From assembly GCA_036245805.1 (NCBI GenBank), contig BTRK01000001.1:35660758-35724757 (forward strand): a stretch of DNA of 64,000 bases. The letters run 5' to 3'. The position numbers were made by a program, and so were the translations under genes. Origin of the DNA: Pristionchus mayeri. Taxonomy: Eukaryota > Nematoda > Chromadorea > Rhabditida > Neodiplogasteridae. This document shows positions 10,463 to 21,614 of this stretch, one piece after another. The stretch's first letter is position 1. The number at the start of each line of letters is the position of its first letter. A model generated the notes under the pieces. The model did no database searches, had not been told where the DNA came from, and was given only the letters and a program-made list of their open reading frames with translations.

Positions 10463-13082
10463 TTAGGCTTGTCCACACAAGGCGGGCTGTGCCACCCCAT
10501 CGGCTGTGCAGTAACAGTGGGCATTTTTATATCTGAGGTAGTAATTGCCCACCCAGTATTCCGTCTTGAATTTCGCCTGCATCCCGACCCTCCTCACTCC
10601 GGATGCACTCGCGACGAGACCCGTGAAGAAAACGTCCTCGACCTGCAAAATGGAACGATGTCGTACAACTCCTGCATCAGTATCTGATAGGTCACTGATG
10701 CGTCGAGTGCTGTTGAGGAAACTAAGAGAACATGGCTAGTGATGGCTGTGAGAGATTTGAAATGATTATTCTTCATGCTTGTTCTTCATGCTAAATACGA
10801 TCAGACCGGAGATAAAGAAGTCAGAAATGATCTTTTTCAAACTTCATCTGTTATTGATGCACGTTTTTCAAAGCCAAATATTTTCTCAATAAACTAAAGG
10901 TTACAAGCTCTCATCAAATAGAAGTAAACATTATTTAAACATTTCATTCATTAATTACCTACCTTAATGAGCTCGAACTCGGGCAGCTTCCTCATCACAG
11001 CATCGACAGCGTGTGCTGTGAGCACGTACGCGGGCCCGGCGCAGTACTGGGGGTAGTTCGAGGCGGAATACTGCTGCTCAGAGACGTACCTGAATTAATA
11101 TATTAATAATATTAATTAAGGAAGATGAACGGTCTCGTTGTGGTGAGAAGACCTCTCAAATTAGGTGCTAAAAATGACCACTTTTGCGCTAATTCCACCG
11201 TTACAATCTATACGCGAATTTAGGAAGGAGTATTGTGTGCGTCATTGTATGGCCCACCCTAGTCTATGATAACACTTCCCGGCGTGTAGACACTGAGAGC
11301 TTCCCAATGAGAACCCGGCAAGTTTCGCAGAATAATGAAAATCGCTCACCAACGACTGTACTTCTGTCGATACGGTTGTGTCCGATAACGCACTCTGCAG
11401 TAGATAGAAGAGTGATCCACGTGGAAGGCCGAGCCTACCTGCAATTATTTTAGTATGAGCTGATAATATGCATAACTACCGAGATCTTCCCAGCACAGTA
11501 TCACCCATGGTGAAATTTATTTACTCGCTCCCTCGTCTCTCTTTCGATTGCGCAATCGCTCGGGAGCACAGACACAGAGCTGTAAATTTAGGTATAGAAG
11601 AAATACCTGGCTGAGAAATCGATCTACAGCAAACGCGACATCTTGATCGATCTTCAGTAGGAAGGGAGTGGGACAGTGCGTGTGCGAGATGAAAAGAGTG
11701 ATCGCCGTCTGGAATAATCGATATTCTTTAATCCTTTTACTGATTTTTTAAAAGTATTTTATTGATTTTTTTCACTTCACACTATTCAGGGTAAACACTG
11801 CCATTATCTACGTATTCTATCACCTTTTTCAAGAACTTCAACAATTTTATTGAAGCCACAAGAAGGAAAAAAAACTAACCTTGAAGGCCAAATTCTTGTA
11901 CGTCTCCTCAGTGTCGACCAAGATGATGTCCTTCTTCTCCTTGATCTAAGCCAATCGCTATTTAGATTAATGCAAATATTAATAATAAACCTCCGAGAGC
12001 AGGGCTTTAGAAGCTTTTCCGCCATCGCCAATCAGGAAAACCACTCTGGCAGAGCCGGACTGAAAATATTTTGGTCTTTAGATCACTTTTATTGTTCTTT
12101 AATGTAGCAAGGTTCCACTTCTATAAGAAAGAACGGAGAAGGAACGGTGGGTTGACATGACTTGCCCTGATGATCAGTCCAAATTCCGCCGCTCCCATCT
12201 TCATAAGTGGTGACAACGGTCAAAAATTACCTTGAGCGAGCGAACGGCCTTGGGGTCAGCCCATGTCTCCCTTATCGCATTCCTCGTGACTACACTAGCT
12301 GGAGAGGTTTGAACGACGGCGAGAAAAGTGAGATTGCCTGAAATACTAATATTTAAATATTTATGAAAATACTAATGAGATTAATCGTGTTTTATTAATT
12401 CTCAGGAAAACAAAAAAATCAAGCTGACCACTTGCACACAGTGACGTCAGTGCCTCGGGGAATTGGAGGATGCGAAAGGAGAAGGGCGCATCCTTGAAGT
12501 GAATCGTCTCGTTCGTTCCTTTCTGCAAAATGAGATGCAAAATGAGATTACTGTAATCGAAGGATTACTGTAATCTCAGGATTACAAGGATTACTGTAAT
12601 CGAAGGATTACTGTACTGTTTGGCAGGCTTGGAATAGCGAGGACGCTTAGCGAACAGCTAGTAAGCGCATTACTTGTAAGTATACCTTACTCTCGCGTAT
12701 TGATAAGGTGGCTAACGAATCGTGTACAGGACCCGTTTCGTCAACCTACTGTTGAGTAAGACTTGAGAAACATAAAACTAACAGAACAATCACCCTTCAA
12801 GCTTCATGATAAGAATTAAAAGTGCAACAAATGATGATCAATCGAAACTAACCTTAGACCATGCTCGTATCGGCACCCTTCGTGCCGGAGGTAGCTGGGC
12901 GTACGCCGGCTCAGTTAGTGATAGACCGAACCACCCAGTGACGAGGATCGTCCAGATTACGATTACTGTAAGCGAAGGATTACTGTAACTCGAAAATCAG
13001 AGAATGATTTCATTTTGACAAGACGTTATCATAAGCTGCGAACATACACACCTGGATAGCACTTGCATTTCCATTTGCTCAT
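10463..13082 (-). CDS. GT31-family beta-1,3-galactosyltransferase-like protein A
   Basis: A predicted type II Golgi enzyme that transfers a hexose from a UDP-sugar in beta-1,3 linkage; donor and acceptor cannot be told from sequence. Exons, 5' to 3' on the minus strand: 13052-13082, 12853-12965, 12429-12522, 12231-12337, 11991-12059, 11880-11945, 11607-11708, 11350-11438, 10963-11089, 10463-10642; the phases join to 325 aa. A signal anchor spans about residues 11-27 after a short basic tail. GT31 landmarks follow in order: RNAIRETW, VVFLIGDG, DTEETYKNLAFK, the metal-binding DxD as D181-Q-D183 in LLKIDQDV, NYPQYCAGPAYVLT, and VEDVFFTG near residue 267. The length fits the family. It is the upstream member of a tandem pair if both are read on the minus strand in order B then A. 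The C-terminal stop could be wrong if another exon follows. Confidence 0.88.
12545..12617. repeat. GGATTACTGTAATCGA tandem repeat
   Basis: Four to five imperfect copies of GGATTACTGTAATC(GA/TC) lie in intron 2 of glycosyltransferase A. Two more copies appear at 12955-12985, overlapping the acceptor of exon 2, so part of the exon sequence (CGTAATCTGG side) resembles the repeat unit. Confidence 0.7.
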
Positions 13083-13644
13083 CGAGCCAGCGTCAAGACT
13101 AAAGGGAGGAAAAGCGAGGACCATTATCGCCTACTTTGAGGTCAACCACTCGTCGCCGAGTCCTGTCGAGGGAATGACTCGACTCGCCATGTTACCTCGA
13201 CAATGACACGCACAGTTATTACACTTTCGAAAAGTCCAATGCAAAATCGAAAAATTAACTAGAGTCCGAAATTTAATTAACCAATCAGATATTTAAATCA
13301 ATATTCGATTAGTCAAATCGAATGAACAAGGAAGATATGAAATTCAGCGCTTCCCTATCTCTATTTCTCGTTCCTCTCGTTCTCCCCCACGTGCTTTCTA
13401 CACGACAAGCGCACAATTTATCGAGTCATATCATGGAATCTGGTAATCATTTTTCAAATAGTTATTAAAAATATTCAAAAAAATAAAACTAATTAAATAA
13501 GTAATATTAAAAACTCACCACAGATTATCAGGAAGGCGTTGCAGGCCAGTCCTCTCACATGGAAGAATCGCATATACGAATGTGTGTGCCTATCTATTGG
13601 CGAGGCTTATCAGTCGCTCATTCGATACACACCACTCGCCAACT

Positions 13645-14050
13645 CGCCAGGGCATTCATGAGTCATCTGGAGAGTCTGTTGAGAATATTTTATTCAGCAT
13701 GCGTTTCAGATATTAAAAATAATTACGTGGAATACTTTGTTGTGATGGAAATGGTGGAGCTTGAGAGGAATTCAAAAAAATGGATTAAATGACAATCGAT
13801 TCGCACACACGCCAGGCATGCGTGAGACATCAGGAGAGTGATTCGGAAGGTATGTTTCGGAGTTCAGTAGATTTAAATCAGAAACTGATCGGAAAAATAA
13901 CTGAGGAAAAACTGTAAAGGAAACTGATACTGAAATGAATACACTTTGGTGAGAATAGCGCTGATTCTTTAGGAAGTTTTCTCAACACTGGACTAAATCA
14001 GACGCTCTCACCAGGGCATGCGCGAATCATCAGGAGAGTCTGTTGAGAAG
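13645..14050. repeat. Three dispersed copies of a CGCCAGG-CATGCG-GAGAGT motif
   Basis: Copies at 13645-13685, 13810-13840 and 14008-14050 share CCAGGGCAT(T/G)CGTGA-TCATCAGGAGAGT. The first and third also share TCTGTTGAGAA. Spacing is about 165-200 bp, which suggests an old tandem duplication of a larger unit rather than transposition. Confidence 0.6.
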
Positions 14051-14769
14051 AGGTTTAACAAAATACATTTTTTCGGAAGAAAGGACGGGTTCAAAGGAGA
14101 AATGATCAATTGTACATGAAGATGATGAAATTAAACCACTAGAACACGCCACGACATTGAGTGAAAGAGTGAAAGAGAACGATGGAGGGATATGAGAAAG
14201 TGTAAGTTTTGCGCAAACGGAAGGAAGGTGATAAATCCCAACGGTATTCTCTATAGTGCGCAACTGTTTGCTCTCTCTATCTGCAAAAAAATGAGCGGTT
14301 TGCAAACTGAGATGACGAAATTGATCAATTTTTCTCAGTGTCGTCCTAGTGTTTCCCCATTTCAAACAGATATTTTCATTTGCAAGAAAACAACGGAATG
14401 GTAGGCAATCGAGCCAAATTCCTCGTTCATTCTGGTTTCTCGTTGTGGCATTGTAAAGAGCCATAATAAGCAGATAAACGCATAGCTTGGCTTATTCTCT
14501 CTGTTCCTCCACTTCAACATATATCATTTCGATTCGCAACGAATTAACTCATAACCAGAACAAAACCATCAAAATATTTATTACAACAATAACAATATTT
14601 ACAACAATTTCTGGTTCTTCTCAACAAAAATTAACATTTTCTCGAGAGAAAACTCCACGTATCACGTATTTGCTTCTCCGTTTTCAAATTATGCACCGAT
14701 AACAATTCTCCCGGACAGTCACTCGCCGTGTAATTTTGAGACTTAAAGTGAGTTGATATTTGATGTCCT

Positions 14770-14940
14770 GCACTAGGTCGAATGATCACCATCGGATGAT
14801 AACTAGAATAGTACCCTCCTCTAGCATCTTGTCAGAAGATTTTTTGTGTGGGAACATACTGTGAAATTACTGGAGAAGAGTACTATTTTGGTTATCATCA
14901 AGAAGCTTATCATCCGACGCTGATCATCCGATCTAGTGCC
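14770..14940. mobile_element. MITE, family 2, full copy
   Basis: The left GCACTAGGTCGAATGATCAC and right GATCATCCGATCTAGTGCC are inverted termini. Inner repeats CATCGGATGATAAC and GTTATCATCAAG/TTATCATCCGAC match the family 2 pattern. A related half element with the same CTACTGTGAAG-TGCTGGAGAAG interior follows directly up to 15093. Confidence 0.7.
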
Positions 14941-14944
14941 CCCT

Positions 14945-15093
14945 CGGCACTACTCCTGATGAAAACCAAAAAAATGGACCCTCCTGAGGAACGTTCACAG
15001 ACACATTTTCGACATTTTGGGAACCTACTGTGAAGATGCTGGAGAAGGGATTTTTTGGTTCTCATCCGGTAAGTTCTCATTCGACCTAGTGCC
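14945..15093. mobile_element. MITE, family 1/2, right part; overlaps end of glycosyltransferase B
   Basis: Only the right end is clear: GGTTCTCATCCGGTAAGTTC then TCATTCGACCTAGTGCC. Read on the minus strand its first bases GGGCACTAG are in frame with the last exon of glycosyltransferase B and contain its TAG stop. Confidence 0.65.
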
Positions 15094-18000
15094 CTTCTCC
15101 TCTCCCTACCGAGTAATCCGAATTGAAGCGACTCTCCATGCCGATTCTCTTCACATCCGCGCTCTGTGCAACAATTCCCGTCACGAACACGTCCTCTACC
15201 TCAAAAATACTGCATATTTTCGAAAATGTGGCCCAAAACTACCGTAATCAAATCGAAATTGGGCAGGGAATTCAGGAGTGCGGTCACTGCTGAGGAGGTG
15301 AGGACGTAGGACGGACCCGCGCAGTACTCGGGAAAGAGGAAACCGCGGAACTGGCGCTCCGATACGTACCTGCGTCCATTTATTGAGGCGAAATTAACAA
15401 TTGCACTCCAATATCGAGAATCTACTCTTTGCATACTCTCTCACTTTCTCTAATCTACTAGAGAGAGTGCAAAATGAAGGTCGGACCATCTCTCACAATA
15501 TGCCATCAGAAAATATTTAAATTTTGCTCTATGTTTTCCTCCTTGCGAAATTGCCAAACCACGCGCTACTTTGAACTCTCTTTCTCCTCCCTTCCTGAAT
15601 CCATAATTCTTCGCGTTTCTCTCGTTCCCAGATCAACGAACCATTGACACCCATGTCGCGCTCTCCCCGCGGATAGAACGTGAGAGAAACATGGGATTGT
15701 CTAGAGGCTCTCTTCATCCTGCGTGCTTTCTCGCAGGTCAGACGTGTAAGAGTGCAAGGATAATCAAGAAAGGCATTTCTCGCGAATCAACCCCCCACAG
15801 TTTTCCATCATGTTCTGATTTCCTTGTCGAATAACGCAGAAACACACATAATGAAGAAAACAACTTCCGGAAGAGATCAAAGATCAACGAACCAGGCATT
15901 ATTCACATCTCTCGATGGTCTCGCGCCCTGCCACGTCTTGCAGTAGATCGCCGCAGAATCCGAATGGAACGCACTGTCGATCTGCAATAACACGGGTCTC
16001 CTGTAAGAATGCAGGAACGCTGGCCACTAGAAATATTTTATGTAGCCGATTTCGTTCAAACTCGATTTGTGGATACCAGTAGGGGTCCGAAGACGGCCTA
16101 TCCGGTTGGTTTGGCAAAATCAGCATATTATCGATTTTTTGATCTACAACTTACAAAAGGGTATAAATCGATTAATTTTGATCGTAGAGAGAAAATGTTG
16201 TAATGAATTATATTCGAATTGACGAGCTTTACAACTTTGCCAGCAACATACAAAGCGTATGATCTGATTTTCATATAGATTTCCCCGAAAAATAGTTTGA
16301 TCTACCCAAAAATCGATGTTTTGAGCATCACATATATCAAATACAAAGGGTTTTATTGCACCAGTGGATTCTCCAGACAAAATAAGGGGTTGTTCACGTG
16401 GAGCATTTTTCATATAAGTGGCACCCTACTATCGATTTACTATGGGGTAAAATGAACTGTTCTGGACTTGGTCGAATTTTTCGAGATATTGGTTTTTTGG
16501 TCGTATCTTGGTTCAAAGTTGTCCAATCGCGCACTTAAAAAATGAAATAGATTCTCGGAGAGACGAAAAGGAATGACCAAGTGATATTAAGTGCTGAGAG
16601 TACGCGTTTTCAAGTTATCTGACGAAAACAGCTAAAAATGATCACACAATGTGTGTTTTCACACCTCTGCTCTAATCCGTCGCTCATTTTTGCAGTAGTA
16701 TTACATTATTGAAGTCTGAACACGCAAATACAATATAATTTTGATTCTGCACGTGAACAAACCGCACCATTTTTCAAGTTTCACCTGATAAATTCGTTTT
16801 TCCAATTTATGTTGGATGAGTATGAACAATTGTGACTGGATTTCATATGCATTTGTCAATTCAATGATAAAATATGATTGAATATGTGTGCTAAGGCATC
16901 GTAAATGTAATAATATTGCAAAATGAGCGATGGATTAGAACAGAGATGTGAAAACACACATTGTGTGATAATTTTTTAGCGGTTTTCGTCAGATAACTTG
17001 AAAACGCGTACTCTCAGCACTTAATATCACTTAGTCATTCATTTTCGTCTCTCCGAGAGCTATCTATTTCATTTTTTTAAGTGCGCGATTGGACAACTTT
17101 GAACCAAGATACGACCAAAAAACCAATATCTCGAAAAAGTCCAGAACAGTTCATTTTATCCCATAGTAAATCGATAGTAAGGTGCCACTTATATGAAAAA
17201 TGCTCCACGTGAACAACCCCTTATTTTGTCTGGAGAATCCACTGGTGCAATAAAACCCTTTGTATTTGATATATGTGATGCTCAAAATTTTTTTGGGTAG
17301 ATCAAACGATTTTTCGGGGAAATCGATATGAAAATCAATTCATACGCTTTGTATGTTGCTGGCAAAGTTGTAAAGCTCGTCAATTCGAATATAATTCATT
17401 ACAACATTTTCTCTCTACGATCAAAATTAATCAATTTATACCCTTTTGTAAGTTGTAGATAAAAAAATCGATAATATGCTGATTTTGCCAAACCAACCGG
17501 ATAGGCCGTCTTCGGATCCCTACTGGTATCCACAAATCGAGTTTGAACGAAATCGGCTACGTAAAATATTTTCTAGTAGTAAAAGGAGCTCCTTTTCCTA
17601 CACTTTTACAGGAAACTCGTGATAAAGGTAAAAGTGATCCCTCAAATCAAAGCACACCAGTCGTGCGTGGAGCACACTGCTAGGCCAGTGTCTGAGATAT
17701 GTCACGCATTTCTAAGATAGAGGAAGATCAAAATATAGCTCGAGAAATTATACTATTGTCTCTTCATTCTTTCTTGCAATTCAAAAATATGGGATATGAA
17801 GAGATTGTAACCCGAATTTACTATCAACTGTAATGGCAAAGTGAAAAGTCTAGCTTCATTTTCCCCCCTTTTTCACTTGATTTAGGTCTATAGCGAAACA
17901 AAAGGTGGTTTCTTGACTCGTTAATCCCCTGAAGAATTTCTTTAATGGCTTCTTTTCAAATGGCCTGCTCTGTGTTCTTTGTTGCCTATTCAATCCTCCT

Positions 18001-19502
18001 TTCTCTTGAATCCATGATGTTAGATGGAACAGGAGAAATGGAACAAATTAGGCTTGGTTTGTAAATTTTCTCTAACTAAACTCTATTTTTGGTGTTGTCT
18101 GGATGTTTGTCTGCCGAGCTTCCGTATCGTCCCTCACTAAAAAAATTTTGAGCAATCGTTTCTCACAGGTAAATCAGTCAACAACTTCAGGCTTCCCTAC
18201 TTGGAAAGGAAGTACAAAAATCTCCAACTCACCCCGTCCATAAACCTGTCGATGTTGAAGACGACGTCCTCGTCTACTTTGAGAAGAAACGACGTCTGAC
18301 ACCGCGTTTGTGAGATGTGCAACGTCAGAGCGGTCTGAAAACAAGCTTGTTTTTCTTTTCGAGCTCAAAACAACAACAAAAATAACCTTGAAAATCAGAT
18401 TCTTGTAGCTGTCTTCCGTGTCCACAGAAATGATGTCTTGATGAGTGTCCATCTGGAGAAAAACAAACATATTTTCGAAAATATTTTTAAAAAATTATAA
18501 AAATACCTCCTTCTGCAGCTCCTTAGTCGGCGTGTCACCATTGCCAATCAGAAAGACCACTTTCGCGGACTCGCTCTGAAAGTGCGGGTTTATGGGAAGA
18601 ATGTGGAAATCACTTTTCTCGCTTCTTCTAGCAGGCTAAAGAATGCGGAGTAAAAGTAGGGAATCGAGACCGCCGTCTCTTCATTATGCGCACTCTCTAG
18701 CACCTCGAAAAGACGAGAGAATGTGTGAGAAAAAGAGGCGCTAATTGCCCATCATAGTGGGAAGAAGCACTACAAAATCCGGCGAGAAAGGACTCGCTAC
18801 CTTAAGAGAAGCCAAAACATTTTATGGGATAACATCTCTAGCAAGTCATAACATCTCTGACAACTCTAGCAACGAAAGAATGTGCACGAGGTAAAGGTAA
18901 AGGTAAATGTAAATCCCGTCTTCGAGACGGGGCTCGCGGGAGGAAGATAAAGAGACGCCATTTGCGAATCTCAGTGTGAAGAAGCAATTCTAATTCGCCG
19001 AGAAAGGGCTTACTACCTTCAGAGAAGCCACATTATTATTATCTGCCCATGTTGAGCGAATGACGTCTCTGATTTTGAAGCTAGAAGGAGCTGACTGAAC
19101 TACGACTAGCAATGTGAGATTGCCTGAAAACTCAACTTCTTTCACATCTAGATGGAAAGGCAGTACCTCCTGCACAAACTTTCGAAATTTCATCTGGAAA
19201 TCGGCAAAAATTAAACTTCAACGTTACATCTTTGAATGATACCGAATCGTTGTCTATAGACTGAAATAGCTTTTGTCCGAATCTATAAGGGGTATCATAC
19301 TAACCGATAATGACCGCAGTAACGGCATTTTCATGACAAAAGTGAGATCGGTAGATGGAGATAGGTTTGGCAAGACGTCGAGATATGTGGCAAGAAACAA
19401 GAAAATCATAGCGATGTCTGAAAGCGTTTCACATTTCTACGATTTCTGGAAAAAGAGCTCGAAAGTTATCAGAAAAATCAGTGAAAACTCACTAAATCCC
19501 AT
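15086..19502 (-). CDS. GT31-family beta-1,3-galactosyltransferase-like protein B
   Basis: Paralogue of the neighbouring gene A with the same predicted type II Golgi topology and hexosyltransferase fold. Exons: 19493-19502, 19305-19417, 19167-19260, 19017-19123, 18507-18575, 18387-18452, 18233-18334, 15893-15981, 15243-15369, 15086-15199; 296 aa. Exons 2 to 9 have exactly the same lengths as in gene A (113, 94, 107, 69, 66, 102, 89, 127). The first exon is a 10-base micro-exon (ATG plus two codons and one base) that completes the signal anchor with exon 2. Landmarks: IRDVIRSTW, VVFLIGNG, DTEDSYKNLIFK, DxD as D174-E-D176 in LLKVDEDV, FPEYCAGPSYVLT, and VEDVFVTG near residue 260. The last exon is 22 codons shorter than in gene A and stops inside a MITE end, so the C-terminus looks truncated by insertion. 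Intron 7 is 2.25 kb and carries a long foldback. Confidence 0.87.
15991..17620. mobile_element. Long foldback (inverted-repeat) element in intron 7 of glycosyltransferase B
   Basis: Two arms of about 700 bp, roughly 15991-16708 and 16905-17620, are inverted copies separated by about 200 bp. Examples: ATTTCGTTCAAACTCGATTT on the left pairs with AAATCGAGTTTGAACGAAAT on the right, and the CAATGTGTGTTTTCACACCT region pairs with its inverse near 16950. The arms differ by scattered substitutions and small indels. There is no transposase ORF. Gene A lacks it. Confidence 0.85.
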
Positions 19503-20461
19503 TAGAATAGTGGTAAAAGAGCAGTGCGGCAGTCGGGTGCACATCGGGAAGAGTAGATATAGGAGGCACGAAGGAAAGATACTGGACGGAGAAACGAGAG
19601 CTTCCCTCTCCCTCTCAAACTTTCGGGTCGCGTAGCAACATTCTGAGGCACCGGAGGGCGCGTGTACGCGATTTTAGCTGAAAAGTGAAGGGTAAAGTAA
19701 AGGAGTAAATTAATGGAATAACGAAATTGAAAGATGTTATAACGAAGTGTACCCTATAGAAAAATATGATGGATACAAAAACTTCCTAAATAGTGGGAGG
19801 GTGTTTCGGGTCGTAAAATTGATGCATCCATTCTTCGAGACTGGGCTTGCGGGACAGAACTGATAGGACGGTGTCAGTTTTCTGAGATAAGTGAACCAAA
19901 TCAACAATGAGTAAGCATTTAGCCAGTGCGAACTACGATTTGCATGAATGCGTTGTTTACTCTCGGCCTATTGTACTGACCACTTTTTCTTTTTCGCTAT
20001 TCACCGCGATTCTTATAGAGCGAGTATCGAACCAGCTTGAGGTTCACTAGTAAATTGACCGCGTCGAGGATGAGAACTATGAAGTCATGCCACCTTTGAG
20101 CTATCAAAGGCGGCATGAGCTCATAGTAATCATCAGACCTAGTGCAAATTTCGAAATTCCTTCAAACAATTATTGAAACATCTTGAGGTTCACTAGTAAA
20201 TTCACTGCGTAAGGGAAGCGGAATGACACCAAAATGGCTTAGCGGAAGCCTGCCATTGACGCGAAGAGTCAGCTTGACAACGAACAAAGAAACACCAAGT
20301 TAACTTGGTGCGTAAGCGTTCAGACAATTATACTTATACTTATACTTTATTCACCATCAGGGTAGGAGAGAGATTATGCCTTGAAGGCGTCGAAGAAGGG
20401 AGATCAGGTGGTATTTTGGGCTCGGGCGAGCGCGTGGGTGGGGATTGTGTGGCAGTCCGTG
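19503..20461. other. Intergenic, 5' side of glycosyltransferase B
   Basis: No gene. It contains a family 1 MITE at 20063-20145 and a perfect short palindrome, CACCAAGTTAACTTGGTG, near 20290. The promoter of glycosyltransferase B should lie at its left end but no element is recognisable. Confidence 0.55.
20063..20145. mobile_element. MITE, family 1
   Basis: GAGGATGAGAACTATGAAGT on the left is mirrored by CATAGTAATCATCAGACCTAGTGC on the right around CTTTGAGCTATCAAAG. Confidence 0.65.
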
Positions 20462-20740
20462 TTACATTCTTATGTTGGAAGAGTGGAGGACATTCATGGG
20501 AGAGTTTTTCATAAGGCGACGGAAAGGGATACGGGGCATGGTAACTATTTGGTTGGGAAGGGAATTCCAGAGCGTTAGTGAACGAGTGGCACAAGAAGTT
20601 ATGAAAGATGGACTAACGAATGGTCCATCTTCCAAACGAATCATGATGTTTCGTTGGCTTCTGACGGATTGCAGTTTCCCGATAATCCCAAGCTGAGCGT
20701 GTACTTTTAAAGTACTTCGGCTTAGGGTTGAATGGAACAA
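20462..20740 (-). pseudogene. LINE reverse transcriptase, C-terminal remnant
   Basis: The frame contains FITSCATRSLTLWNSLPNQI followed by P-FRR, the conserved 'R-x-LWNSLP' tail that follows the reverse transcriptase domain in many animal non-LTR retrotransposons. Only about 90 residues are open. The catalytic palm motifs (such as F-DD) are not present in the neighbouring 1 kb, so this is a 5'-truncated, dead copy. Confidence 0.6.
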
Positions 20741-21614
20741 CTTGATACTTGCTCTGGTTTCAAGCAGAATGTGTTCATTTCCTATTCATTTCCTATTCTC
20801 TATTCATTTCCGCTATTTCAAAAATGGAAGCAGTAAGCTGGTAGATATGGCACTGAACTCGTTGTGGTTCCGGGTTTGGTGAAGAATGTATGGTAAAAGA
20901 TAAATCACTTCGCAAGCCCGAACTGAACTTATCAACGATGACATACATGGCATCAATTAACCCGGCCTATTCTCCCCTCATCTCATAACGAGCGATGGAA
21001 CATTGGTGATAAAGGCTGATTTCCAACTCTTCCCTTCCCCTCTTGCTTTCCATATCGATTCTTCCTATCCAACATCCTGTGCCGCAAGTACCATCCCAGC
21101 TCCATCCACTGATCGTAACATTGCGTTATATACCGATATTCCACTCAATAGTGGAGCTCGTAGCGATAAGCTATTGCACCCCGCAGAGAGAGCTTATATC
21201 GGCATCCACAGGCAGAAGATCAAAAGTCAAGGATATTGTTTATCATCATTCACCGGTGGAATATCGTTGCGAGATCACATAGTGGACACGAACAGAAGAT
21301 GAGATTTCATGAAGATTTGGGAGAATTGATGGACTAGATAGCAATCACACAAAGATAATGCGAATAGAGCTTGAAAACAAGGAACTGAAAAAGGACTAAT
21401 CCTGTAAAAGTTCTTTTAAATTGAGTATTTGGTGGATAAACAGGATGATCACGGGTACACAAAGTGAATACAGGAAGTGCAAAAAGACCGATTGTTTCAT
21501 GGACTAGAGAATGATCACGGACACAGAAATAGAGCAATACAAAGTGATGCTTATACAGTAGAGAATGGAGAGAAGTTCAAGGCAGTTTCAAAAACGCCTA
21601 TTTTTCGAAACCAC
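20741..21614. other. Intergenic between LINE remnant and GPCR 1
   Basis: I see nothing supportable: no domain, no RNA gene, no clear repeat, apart from TATTCATTTCC-type short duplications near 20780-20810. Confidence 0.5.

Larger units (their letters stand above)
13083..15085. other. Intergenic between the two glycosyltransferase genes
   Basis: Two kilobases with no supportable gene. They hold a thrice-repeated 40-bp motif (13645-13685, 13810-13840, 14008-14050) and two adjacent family 2 MITEs (14770-15093). The ORFs seen in 14030-14700 lack recognisable domains, and their codon use is that of AT-rich intergenic DNA. Confidence 0.6.

Noticed and set aside
15899..16413. Minus-strand ORFs near the exon 8 region of glycosyltransferase B
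   Set aside because: The first is a frameshifted reading of exon 8 plus foldback sequence, and the second lies in the foldback arm and recurs in the other arm.
18990..19193. 67-codon minus-strand ORF starting MKFRKF in glycosyltransferase B
   Set aside because: It reads through the 43-base intron 3. The spliced exon 3 of 94 bp matches gene A exactly in length and sequence.
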